A DNA stretch of 64,000 nucleotides, taken from positions 62,001-126,000 of the forward strand of contig MCGT01000036.1 in assembly GCA_002104935.1 (NCBI GenBank), written 5' to 3'. Below, piece by piece: positions 35,206 to 46,023 of the stretch; within the stretch, counting starts at the first letter, position 1, and every line of letters starts with the position of its first letter. The DNA comes from Hesseltinella vesiculosa (taxonomy: Eukaryota; Mucoromycota; Mucoromycetes; Mucorales; Cunninghamellaceae). A model generated the notes under the pieces. The model was not told the DNA's origin and did no database searches. It saw nothing but the letters and a program-made list of their open reading frames with translations. A program made the position numbers and the translations under genes.

Positions 35206-37369
35206 TTAGGTAGCGGTGGTCAAAGCAGGCTGTTTTTCGGCTCGACGCAAGACGGTCAAGATGTCGTCGTCGTCATCATCGTCATCATCGTCAGAGCTTT
35301 CGGCTAGGTTTTGGCTTGGTTGGGGAGGAGGGCGGCGGACGGGAGGGGTTTGCATGATGGGCGATCTGGGCAAAGAAAGGGGTTCGGGTCGAGGGGTGGA
35401 GGGCAAACTACTGGGTTGGAGCAGGATAGAGTTGCTGGGCGACAGGCGCTGGGCTGAGTTGGCGAAGGACATGGAGGGCGAATTCGTCAGGGATCGGCGT
35501 TTCTGGAGTGGGCTGGTAGGCGAGTCGATAGGCTGGAGCAGGCTGCTGTTGGAACCTTCGCGTGCGCGCAGCATGGTGGGTCTTTCGGAGGCCGGGGTCA
35601 AGAGGATGGTGTTGTCGGTGATGTTGGAGGTGCCGGACATGGTGGACACGGTGGGCGAGAGAGGCATGTTTTGACGTTTCCAGGCATCGTTGTTCGACAC
35701 ATCGGTGCTCATGGAGGTGTTACGGGAGAGCGAAGGCGAGGGGCTGTCACCCCAGGATTGGTTGGAATGCCAGGACGAGAAGGACTGGCAGGAGTGGCTG
35801 GAGGAGCGGGAGGCCATGGAGTCGGAGCGACCGACATCGGCGGTCAAGGGATGATTGCCGGAGGAAGAGCGGTTCAAGGAGGATTTGGGGGTGAGGCGGA
35901 TGGTGGAGGCCGAGGACTGGGTGGAGGGCGACAGAGGCACAGGGTCGAGCGGGCGGCGGAGTTTGTCCATGGTGGAGAGAGCGTCGTTGCCGTCTCGGAT
36001 GCTGCCAGAGCTAGAGTGACGTTCGTCGCGCGGGGAGGGGTATCGGTTATCACTGTCTTGCCAGTCTTCGACGCTGTGTTCATCGAGGGGAGGGGGTGCT
36101 GGGTACTCATCGTCCTCTTCGTCTTCGTCATCAATGGGGACATCTGCACGGGGCCAGGTGCCGATGGTGATGGGAATATCGATGGTCAGGGTGCCTTCTT
36201 CTTTTTGGTCGTGCATTTTGTTGACGAGGATGCTGGTATGCTGTAGTTGTAAGTGGAGCCGAAGCTTATACTGGATGTCGAGCAGTTCATCACCGAGGGC
36301 CAACGAAGGGGGGGTGGACGAGGGAATCATCAATTGTTGATTCAAGGTTTGGGAGAGATGCATATTGTCGTTGATATTGAGATCACTGCTGACGGATTTC
36401 AATATGTCTTGTTTCTTTTGCACAGACGACCTATTGAGAAATGCGTCAGCACAACAAAAAATGGTCAGGTGGCCACTTACTTTGATTGACGCACATGAAC
36501 AGTACGGATCAACTGGACTTGGAATGCATCGCTAAGGCCAAAAGGTTGGATATGGTTGACCACAGTTGAGACGGAAATCACATCACCTGGTCAAGCACGA
36601 GTATCCATAAACAGGGTAATGAATGTGGGTCCATTTTAACCTAGCCGGCATGGCCATGCGTTTCTCCTTTTTTTTTTTTTTTTGTTTTTTTACCTCGAGT
36701 ATAACCAGAACGAGGCAAAGTGACACGAACCATACAAGGTGTGCCATTAGAACTTCGGACCATAATAGGGTATGTTTTGTCAAAAGGGGATCTGTATTTT
36801 GGGTCTTCGACATTGATCATATCAAGGATTTGCACAGGATAGCTTGCTTGAGGACACAGTGATTCAGGGATGCGATGTTTGTCGTGGATGGCCGAGATAG
36901 TATATCGTACCTTGATTTTCTTGTTAAACTAACAAAAAAAAGGGGGACGGAGCAATTGGGCTTAGTTACAAGGGAAGTCAGATTATTTTTTTTATGTGTT
37001 ACCACCATGGTGCTGGGGATTTGGATATCGTCGGGAACACGCCATTGAAAGGGAAAGCTGTGGGCTTTTGGTTCCAGCACAACATACGACAGTTGGGGAT
37101 CTTGGTCTTCTAAATCCACCGTCTTGGACAGTTGAAACAGAGCAACCGTATCTTTTTCAAGGACAAGTTCACCTTGGAATTTGATACGGATGCAGTTGGT
37201 TTTCGTAGCGCTTTTTGGATGGACATGGATAAAGCCTAAAAAAGATTAAGTTTTCTATTGGATGATAAATAAAAATGGCTCGTTTACCTTGGATGGCATC
37301 GCCAGGGAAGTAAAATTTTTCACTGTCAAGTTGAATATCAATGCCTTTTGATTTAGATAAACTGAGCAT
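35206..37369 (-). CDS. Alpha-arrestin domain protein
   Basis: Adaptor of the arrestin-related family, which in fungi recruit ubiquitin ligases to membrane transporters. Minus-strand exons 37288-37369, 37003-37235, 36694-36928, 36481-36586 and 35206-36430 give 626 residues. The N-terminal arrestin fold is seen as DIQLDSEKFYFPGDAIQG and IRIKFQGELVLEKD, followed by HSFPFQWRVPDDIQIPSTM; the C-terminal sandwich continues to about residue 350. A disordered tail rich in Ser, Pro and Asp follows, including the acidic run after ESSDDDDDDD near the C-terminus. EYPAPPPLDEH contains a proline-rich stretch close to a PPxY-type site, but no exact PPxY is seen. The exon 2 donor could be three bases earlier. 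It diverges from the VPS9 gene. Confidence 0.83.
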
Positions 37370-37805
37370 GGCAACCCTGAGACATAAAATAAATAAAACA
37401 AAAGAGAAAGGAACCGCCAGCGGGCCATCAATCTTTTTTTTTTTTTTTAAAAAAAAACGAGACCCACAGCCTCAAAAAAAAAAATCTCTAGCTCATGAGG
37501 ATCCCCCTTGCCACTCCCCCAAATCTCGAACTGAGCCACTTTGCTTTGCCCACAAGGAATGAAACTTTAAATCCCTGGAGATTTTCTGTGCTTTTTTGGG
37601 GAGAAAATAATAAAACGGCGGACGTAGATCATGTGCCTGAATGGAAAAAAAAACAAGCTGTTCATTTTTTTTTTTTTTTTTTTGCTTTGCTTTTCTTTCT
37701 TTTTTTTCTCCTATCCTTTTGACTCTACCATTGTCTATAGCATTCACGTTCCATCCTTCCTTATTATATTAGAATAGCACTTTAACACGAAAACACGCCC
37801 TTCTC
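37370..37805. promoter_or_regulatory. Divergent promoter of arrestin and VPS9 genes
   Basis: 436 bases with a T15-A9 palindrome at 37434-37457 and a longer T-run at 37665-37683. Both flanking genes start at its edges. No frame inside is supported. Confidence 0.45.
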
Positions 37806-40800
37806 ATGTCGCTTTCGTTTCCCTTTTCACTGGGCAATGCAAAAAAGAAACGCCAATCCATCCAGTCTCCCTTACGAGACCAGCGATTCCCCACTCTCTC
37901 GTCCATCGTCCAACCAAAAAATACCCCCAATCCTTCCCCCACCTCCTCCTCCTCCTCCAACTCTCTTGCCATCCCCAACATACCACAGCCACCTCCTGAA
38001 TCGTTGGACCTGGAAGAGCTCGAAGATAACCGATTTTATACCTGCCTACGCTCCCATTACAATTCACTCTTCATTCGCTCATCCGTTGTCTGTATTCCTC
38101 ACTCTACGTCATTACAACCCATCTTGATCTCCAAGGAATCCATTGGTAACCCTTTTTTTTTACTTGCTGCCTTTTTTCCCTCATATTTTCTCACGCCTTT
38201 TTTTTTTAATAGAAACCCATTGTTTCAATGCTTCTCCTTATTACCGTGGGCAATATCAATCCTTGAATGGAAAGGTTATCTCTATTGACCAACCCCTGAT
38301 CACCACGATATCTGGTACGCTCCATCCTTCCAGGTCGAACACTCACCGTTCTCTTTCTTCACTGTAGGCTTCAAAGAACACCGCCTGGTCCATATCTTGA
38401 CCGAGGAATGGGTCTATATCGGCAATAAGAAAATCAGAGTCTTTCTTGTCCAAAAACCTTTGGAAGGCGATGCTGTTGTAAGTCGTCTCGCCTTGTTCTG
38501 ATCCATCTCATGCCGCTTCTTTCTTTCTGCTAGCTACCCTCCACCCACAAAGACGCCATCGCCATTCCTGCCACCCGCAACATCCAAACGTAAAGAACAA
38601 AAAAAAAAAAAAATGTAGCCATCTGCAGCTGCAGCCTACGATCGCCGACCTCACTCCTCCCTCTACCCTATTAGTGATCTCGAATTCCTAAACATGTTCC
38701 CTGAAAATGCCGAAGCCCTTCAAGAACTACAGATCGCCGTGCAAGAATTCGTCGACACCTACGTCTACATACGTGGCTTCAACAACTATACCGTGGAAAA
38801 AATCCAACACATCTTTGCAAAAACCCACAAGGTACATGTCAGACCCAACCGCATTGACTCACCCACCTGCTTTTCTTCCAGACCATCCGTCAATCCAACA
38901 AACGGATCCGTGATGCTTGTCGCGTCCAAGCCGACTATGACCATTACCTGGAGTTGGTAGAAAAGTAAACAAATAGAGTCGACACTTTCTGTTCTCACCT
39001 GTTCTCTTTTCCTCCGTAGCGTCGTCATGGGCTATTTGCACGAGAAGATTTGGATCCACTCGCTCTGGTCTTCGCTCATGCCGCAAGACACCTATCTACG
39101 GGCACTGTGCCAATGCTACACCCAATCCACCGTCACCCTGCGATGCTACGCACTCAGCTACCCCATCTCGGAAATGCCTCTCTCTTCATTCCAATCAGCC
39201 ATCACATGCCTCCAACGAACCGACACCGACCTCGCCTCCACCTACCCTCTCGCCTATACCCCTCTGGAGAAACTCCACTGTCTCAAAACAACCCTCGATC
39301 TCATCACCAAAGCTGTCGACGACTACACCAAGGAGCTGACAAGTGGAGGTAAACAGAAAGGATCCGACACCGCATCCCGGCCACCACCACCTCACCACTT
39401 CTCCAATATCCCATAGAGTCCTTCGTGACCACCGATGACATGATACCTTTGCTGGCTTACGTGCTCACCCATGCCCAGCTCTCAAGACTTGTCAGCCTTG
39501 CTTTCTACATGGAACACTTCCGCCTGTCTCACGTCGAACGACAAGAACTCAGGTAATGGCTGGATGGACAACCAGAGAAAAAAGGTGACTCAATCCATTC
39601 TTATCAGCTTTGCCTTGGCAACACTAAAAACTGCCATTGGCTTTTTGAGAGGGGATCCGCTGTCACTGATGGAATCCGGCTCCGGACCATCCTCCGTCTC
39701 TTCTTGCTCAACCACCTCCACCATCGTGTCTCCCAAGCTTCAGTCCTATCGTACTCGCTCAACCTCATTTGGATCTCCCATCACATCACCATCCCTGCCG
39801 CATCAAGTGCAGCAGCATCACCCCCGCCCCTTTAGCCCTCACCACCCACTCCACCATGGCTCACCTTCGTCACCCCACGCCACCGCCCGCACCGTCACCC
39901 CGCCCTTACCACCTTTACCAGCTTCACCACCGGCCACCCACACGCTAAGGACACCTAAATCCACCACACCTCTGCGCCATCGCAAATCGCAAAGTGCTGA
40001 CATCCAGAACCTGATCGACGAATGGCCCTCGACCCTGTCCCTAGATGAAGCTGTTGTTTCCGACATGGTCTCGGATCACCCCATGGATCGTTCCAGGCAA
40101 TCACCTGCCCTCCTGGCTCGAGCCCCCATCGCCCTTCACCATCAGCAACAACAATCTCGGCATAGCTTGGACATTCCCAAAGACTGGCTCTTGCACGAAG
40201 ATCGGCCGACCACCTCTTCCAGCACCAGCTCCATTGGCAGCCAGTCCACGCCAGACCTACTTGCCTCCCACAGCACCAAATCCTTGGGCCTCAGCCAACC
40301 TCTGATCTCCACCACTCTCCCTACCTTCTCCAACTCCACTCCCTTGCCGCCCTCCCATACCCCCACCGCTCTATCCACCTCTTCCTTGCCCAGCTCGTCC
40401 ACCACCAGCTGCTTGCTCGGCTCTCCTCACAAACCTGCCTCCACCCCCGGTCGATTATACCCCTCCAACGATGACCATCACCCCCACCATGCCGTCTTAT
40501 CGTCCTCCATGACCCCAACGCCGCGCTTCGCCAATGGCCGCGATGACCTCGATGCCAAGGTCCTCGGCCGCTCCTTCAGCACCTCCACCGTCAAGCCGCC
40601 CAAACGCATCCCTCCGCCCCTCCGCCCTCCTCCCCAAGTCATCAACCTGCCTGATCATGTCTCTGTTGACTTGCCCACTTCTCCCAACCGACGCCCGGCC
40701 TCTATCTGCATCGACACCCGCTCCATGCGCCAGTATCAACCTCCCTCCTCCGACAATCAAGAAGAACTTGGCGACTTCTTGCTTGGACTGCAAAAAGTCA

Positions 40801-40847
40801 GTGGCGACATCATTGGCGAACGCTCTGGTGAAGTGCGTATGTTTTAG
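37806..40847 (+). CDS. VPS9-domain Rab5-type exchange factor
   Basis: Guanine-nucleotide exchange factor of the VPS9 class, acting on Rab5-like GTPases in endocytosis. Exons 37806-38145, 38213-38314, 38368-38477, 38534-38589, 38675-38831, 38882-38964, 39020-39348, 39417-39552 and 39608-40847 encode 850 residues. The N-terminus is Ser/Pro-rich. A helical bundle (VVMGYLHEKIWIHSLW) leads into the VPS9 core: EKLHCLKTTLDLITKA, then the diagnostic DDMIPLLAYVLTHAQLSRL and SLAFYMEHFRL. The C-terminal ~400 residues are low complexity, rich in Ser, Pro and His. The exon 5 acceptor (38674) was chosen over a nearer AG because it has a strong pyrimidine tract and keeps frame. No Ras-association or ubiquitin-binding CUE domain is evident. 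Confidence 0.82.
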
Positions 40848-42778
40848 ACTCTCTCTCTCTCTCTCCCTCCAATATTTTTTTGTTCATTGTTTTGATTAGA
40901 CCTCCCCTTGTGTTTCATAAACTGCCATTTCTTAAAATGATGGCTGCGGACGTTGTGCAGAAAGTGGCGTTCGGGGCATCCGTCGCCGCTTGATGCGGGA
41001 ATGAAAAACAAAATGAAAAGGCTGCGGAAGTCGGGTCGAGCATGACATCATTCTAGGACTCTCCGCCCGCCTTTTTTTGGTGCAGATCTGGGGGAGATCG
41101 CCTGCCGCAGACGATTGAAAAAAAAAAAATTCTGGAAAAAAAAAAAAGTTGCACAGCATCCGTTTATTTTTAGCATGAACTGATCATCATCAATGGCCGT
41201 TGGACTCCAGCTGGAAAATAAAGGCACTCTCAAACGCGTAAACCAATACAAGTGTTGACAAATGCATCATTGATGACGGCAGGCGGTTGCGATTGGAAAA
41301 TGAATGAACAAATTTTATTTGGCAGAGACGTAGCAGGGCAAGAGGTCAAGGTAAAGAGGTGCACTTAGCATAGGAACCGTTTGGTGGTTGTGGGGAAGGA
41401 GCTGGGCACCATCACGAAGCCATTGGACGAGCTTGCAGATAATGGTCAATCCTTTGCCATGAGAGACCACTCACCTAAAAACAAAATGTCGACCACTTCT
41501 TTCGGTGTCGTCCCTTCAGTGTCGCTCGCCTAAGCTTGGTTTGACAAAAGCAACGAGCGGAGGACAAGGAACCTATCTGGCGGTGACCCGGATGCTTCCT
41601 ATGGCACTTTCAAATATGTCGGTCATTTTTCCTTTTGGACACAGCTTCGAATCCATGGCTGCAACTTCCACCGGTGATTGCAAAAGGTCAACACACGGTT
41701 GATATGATGCTCTATAAAAAGGCGACATGGTCAAAGGCATGCTTTATTGCCAGCAAAGATGCGATTTTTCCGCGTTTCCAGAGCGCTTCCTTTCACCCGA
41801 AGGTTGGTTTGCTGGCTCTCTTAGCACAGCAAGCCAAGAAACCCATGCACAACATTACCCTCGACCATCTAAAGTCACTGCCGCTACCGGTACGCCCTGC
41901 TCCTGGTCCACTGCAGTTGCACCACACAATGGCCAAAAATGGAGGCAAATACGCCTTTGACCACCACAGCTGATCCTACAATGCAGCAGCTACATACCTA
42001 CCAAAACATATATTTGAAGAGCATTTGTCGACGACAAATTGGGTGAACGTGTAAATTTATGCAAAAGAGCGTAAGCAGGACGGACTGGTTGCTGCGCAAT
42101 CAATGCTACCCACCCGGTATTTTGCTTTTTCCTCCGCTTACAAGCCCACAGCCTCTCCTGCCCTTCTCCTCAACCAGTCATTATAAAACCCTCGTAAATC
42201 TATGGATGTTCTCACTAACATTGCCTCTGCATAGACCAGCCATGCAATCCGTTTTGCCTCTCGTCATTCACTCACTCTGCCATTTTTTGTATTGACCTTT
42301 TTCTTCCAAATCGGGAAATGCACCTTGCACCCGTCGTCATGGGTGAAAGTTTGAAAATTAGGCTGTCGATTCCTGGTCTGGTGTGCTCCCGGTTGCACGG
42401 ACAACAGCCTGCTACGCCAATGGCGCGTTTTGGAACGCCTCGAGTCGATTGCTAAGGATTCACCCAAAACAACACGCCGCCTCAAATCTCACTATCATCT
42501 GATTCGGGCTCCACCTTTATGATTACCTCAGCGCTCATACCTGTGCCTCTCAAAAAGGCGTCCTCTATGCACGAGAAAGCCGGCTCAGGTGCAGTAGAAA
42601 AGGAAAAGATATCCCCACTTCCATTCAGTATTACTTATACGCCCCCGTTTAATAAGATATAAATGGTTGGATATATGGGGCTAACGAATGACACAAAGCA
42701 AAAAAAAAAACGATATTCATAAAAAAAAAATAGGTATAAAGAAAGAGGGGTGGGTATAAAAGGAGGGGACGACAAGCT
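40848..42778. other. Gene-poor region with weak open frames
   Basis: No firm gene. A plus-strand frame at 41635-41973 has protein-like composition (for example KACFIASKDAIFPRFQS) but no recognisable family or clear start. On the minus strand a frame ending at 41315 (ending PLYLDLLPCYVSAK) follows possible splice sites near 41470. Either could be a remnant or a small lineage-specific gene. A-runs lie at 41117-41149. Confidence 0.35.
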
Positions 42779-43794
42779 CTACACAGCATTAAAAACCTTG
42801 AAAGTGGTCACGCACTCGTTGCGGTCGCTGATGGGGAACTGTCGATCTCGCTTGGACAGCTTCAATCGCTCGATAGCTGCCGAGGCTTGTCGTACCGAGT
42901 GTCCATAATGGACACATGGGGCTAACAGAAAATGTAAAAATTAGACATGCTCGTACGGTTCACTTCTTCTTACCGCCCAGCAATGGTTCTTGGATGGGGG
43001 GATCCAAAACCCAGCTTCCACCATGCATTGTTCAATGCATTCTACGGTTGTACAAGATTAAGGGATTACAATCCTTTTCCTGGCATGTAGTTGCTTACCT
43101 TGCAGTCGGGTCAGCAAATTACTGCCCGACTTGTCCGCGACGTTTGCAAAAAGCACATGGAAGCGTCCTAAAACAAGACGCAAAAAAAAAAAAATTAGAA
43201 ATAAAGGGCATTCCTTCCTTACACGTCTGTGCCCCCTTTTTTTTTAGGACAAACTTACTGCTGCCATGGCTTTTGTTCTTTTCCAGCCCTTCCAGTGAGA
43301 TGGGAATGGGGCAGCTAGCGCCATTTTCATGAACAAACTGTGATATTTGTTCATGAAGACGGCGTTGTGCCTCGTGAACTGCAGCAGCGGTAGGGAGGTG
43401 GAGGTTACCAACGGTGACATGGAGTTGGTGGAAAGGGACAATGTGGGCGGTGTATAATGAAGAGAAAAAATGCTGCGTCACGAGAGCACGGTGGCTAGCT
43501 GCCAAGGCTGGGGAGACGACGACAGAAAAGATGAGAGAATGGGTGGAAGCCACATTCCCATCTCGGTAGGGGTGGACAGGGGCAGGTTTCTTCAAGGACT
43601 TGGCCTTGGGTGTCGAGCCACCCGCTCGTGCACGGCTGTCGCTCTAGATTACAACGGAAATGAGAGAAATTTATACACATTAAATAAAACGTGGACACCT
43701 GATTCTGCTGACACACGAACAAGATCAACTCATATCAAAAAGGTCCATTTACCTGCTCAGCATTTTTGATCTTTGTGTTTTTATTCGTCGTCAC
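42779..43794 (-). pseudogene. Decayed 2H phosphoesterase (AKAP7-like), copy B
   Basis: Second copy of the gene at 799-1711. Both catalytic motifs survive: FHQLHVTVGNLHL in the exon spanning about 43260-43640, and PHVSIMDTRYDK near 42920. It also keeps the middle exon (RFHVLFANVADKSGSNLL, near 43090-43160) and a linking exon (VECIEQCMVEAGFWIPPSKN), all in the order of AKAP7-type 2H proteins. Damage lies elsewhere: the codon aligned with the ATG of copy A is GTG (43792-43794), and just after the second motif the frame shifts, ending DKPRQLSSD, whereas the C-terminal part (ERLKLSKRDRQFPISDRN, stop at 42779) continues in another frame. The domain itself is intact, so a shortened product is conceivable if another start is used. 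Most likely a young pseudogene. Confidence 0.55.
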
Positions 43795-44240
43795 TGTGAA
43801 AATAGAAACAAAATAGGTTAGAGTGGATGAGGTAATGGAACTCACAATATATTAACGTTACATTGCATTGCTTAACGGTTCATTACTAACTTTTTGTATT
43901 TTCAGAAAGTGATCGGAAAAGAAAAAAACAAACGCCAAAAAATATACGCACCTTTTTTGGTGCGGAGTGAAGACCCTGTCAAGAGAAGCATTCACTTTAA
44001 GCTTAATGAAATCGCACCCATTCTTTATTCATTCATTCCTGTTTTCCCATATCTGTAATTTGTCATGTAAAGTGAAAAGGGACCTGCTCAGCTGGACGTG
44101 ATGAGGCGGGTCAACGAAAAAAAGGAAGGATCGTCCTATTTAATGGCTCCTGGTACTCTATGCTTTTTTTCTTGTCTTTTCCTTGCTTGCACCGTTTATT
44201 CGTTTTCTTCAGACATGAGATCCAATCAATTTATTATGGT
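43795..44240. repeat. Diverged segmental duplication B, flanking part
   Basis: Continues the similarity between copies A and B upstream of the 2H gene: boxes at 43815-43855, 43950-43975, 44070-44100 and 44160-44225 match 1745-1800, 1890-1915, 2020-2050 and 2345-2400 in the same order. No gene is supported. Confidence 0.45.
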
Positions 44241-44529
44241 TGTTTCTGTCATGCTGACCATCGCTGTCAGTGCTTTCCAGGCCAAAAAAAAAAAAAAGAA
44301 GCGGATTGTGCGAGCCCCGCTTTTTTTTTTTTTTTTTTCTTTTTTTGGTTTTCTTGGTTGGGGAGGGCTTTCATGGATGAACAAGGCGTTGTGCACTGTG
44401 AAAGGCAACAGGATGGGGGGGGGGACTGTCTCTCTCTTTTACATTATTATAGTGTTATTAGTTGACTACGGTAGCAACACCGTTGGTTTTTACTCAACCA
44501 TTGGTACCATGCTGATTTGAAGTTGACCT

Positions 44530-44900
44530 TGATTACAATTGAGGAAGAACTGTAGAAAAAATATATTTATCATTGAATAGAATGTGAGCTCCTGATTCTG
44601 CTGAGTGCTGACATACTATCAAGATCTACACATGCGCTTTATTTTACCAATTCAGTAGCTTCCGTTGGGCTGCTTTTGGCTGCCACTGATTGTTAGTCTC
44701 AGGCAAAGTGCTGTACTTGAAAGTAGAGTAGCAACCCTCTTACCAGGATTCTCTTGTCGCGCACTGGAGAAGCTGAGCATCTCCATTTACCGGTACAAGA
44801 GCATTAGACAAAATAAAAGCCTGGTTATGTGTACGAAGTGGATGAGATACTGCCAGGGTTGATTTTTTTGCAATATATACATTATGACGGTTCATTATTT
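44530..44900. repeat. Third, partial copy (C) of the duplicated segment
   Basis: The run from a gattacaat box (44530) through an aatagaatgtgagctcctgat-like stretch (44577-44600) to gcaatatatacatta (44870) follows the order seen at 1565-1640 and 1760-1800 in copy A. The 2H-coding exons are absent. Similarity is clear only in blocks. Confidence 0.4.
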
Positions 44901-46023
44901 CTTCTGCTGTTTTAAACTGTACAAGCAATGGAGCTTAGGTAGTATACCAAGAAAAAATAGGCGAGAATTGCATCCAAAAAAAAACGATGCTCCTCCTGTT
45001 GACATCAAGCTTGACTTTGCCAAAGATATGGAAAACTCAATTGTAATTTCTCCCCTTTGTTTCTCATCAACAAAAAGAAAAAATTGGGTGGAAAAATCTT
45101 TTTCATTTTAACATTTTAGTGGGGGGGTGGGGGAGAGAGAAGAATATGGATCTCTCCACCTGTTCAGACCTCTCTCCGGAAGAAAGTAGATATGCTGTAA
45201 ATATTCATCTTTCTCCTGCTCCGAAGAAAAAAACAAAAAACTTCACAAAATAGCCTTGTATTTATACTTTTTCACTGTTGCTGCGGTTTCTCATTTGCAT
45301 GTGATTTTATTTCTTGCTGCCTGGGGAAAATCTGCAGGGGCCGCAGCTCAGAGTTCAAAGCCTGATGGAAGGCCGCCCATAAAAAAAAGGAAACGTGAGC
45401 TATGGAAGCTCGCCATGGTCATGTACCAGTTTAACAATATTGCCAAGACAGCAGCAGAAGATCATCATGCAGTGACTAAAAAAATAGGTCAAGTGTTTGA
45501 CTTTTTTTACTTATCTAAACACCTGGCCTACGGAACGTATTTTTTGAGTCACTAAACCTTCACGAACCTGAAGGACAGCGCCAAACGCAAAGATGGTGTC
45601 CAACCTTGGCTTGAGGCTGGTGTCGACTTTATGCATAACTGTGTCTTCCTTGACACACCAATGTCCTAACCTCTTACTCTCCATCACATAGAAAACAGAA
45701 CATTGAGCCTGTGCTTGCCATTCCAACCTAATTTTAACCAGCATGTTGCTTCAAGGAATCTCAATGTACTGCTGCTAGTTTACGGTATTAAAAATCTATT
45801 TTCAAAAATCAGTATGATGCCATGCTTTATTGAATCACTAGACCCAGCTCTTGAATTCCTATCGAATGCCCTTGGAGCGAGACCTTAAAGACCAATGTTA
45901 GAGGAGGTGTGAGAAAAAGAAGAGAAAAAAAAGTAAACGAATTTATTTTTTATAAATATGATACAAATAATGACGGGTGTGCTATGGATGAATGACAATG
46001 AAAGAAAGAAAGAAAAAGGCTCT
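44901..46023. other. Probable decayed coding sequence, identity unknown
   Basis: A plus-strand frame at 45256-45555 includes a basic stretch (GRPPIKKRKRELWKLAMV), and another at 45703-45888 has a protein-like composition, but they are separated by stops in all frames. No terminal repeats are visible. This may be a relic of a mobile element or host gene; I cannot name it. A-runs and an AAAG microsatellite (46001-46017) precede the LYS2 3' end. Confidence 0.3.

Noticed and set aside
35671..36246. Glycine-rich open frame antisense to the alpha-arrestin tail
   Set aside because: Reverse reading of Ser/Pro-rich disordered sequence; no support.
45340..45372. tRNA T-arm-like sequence (gagttcaaagcc)
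   Set aside because: No matching acceptor, D or anticodon stems could be built around it.
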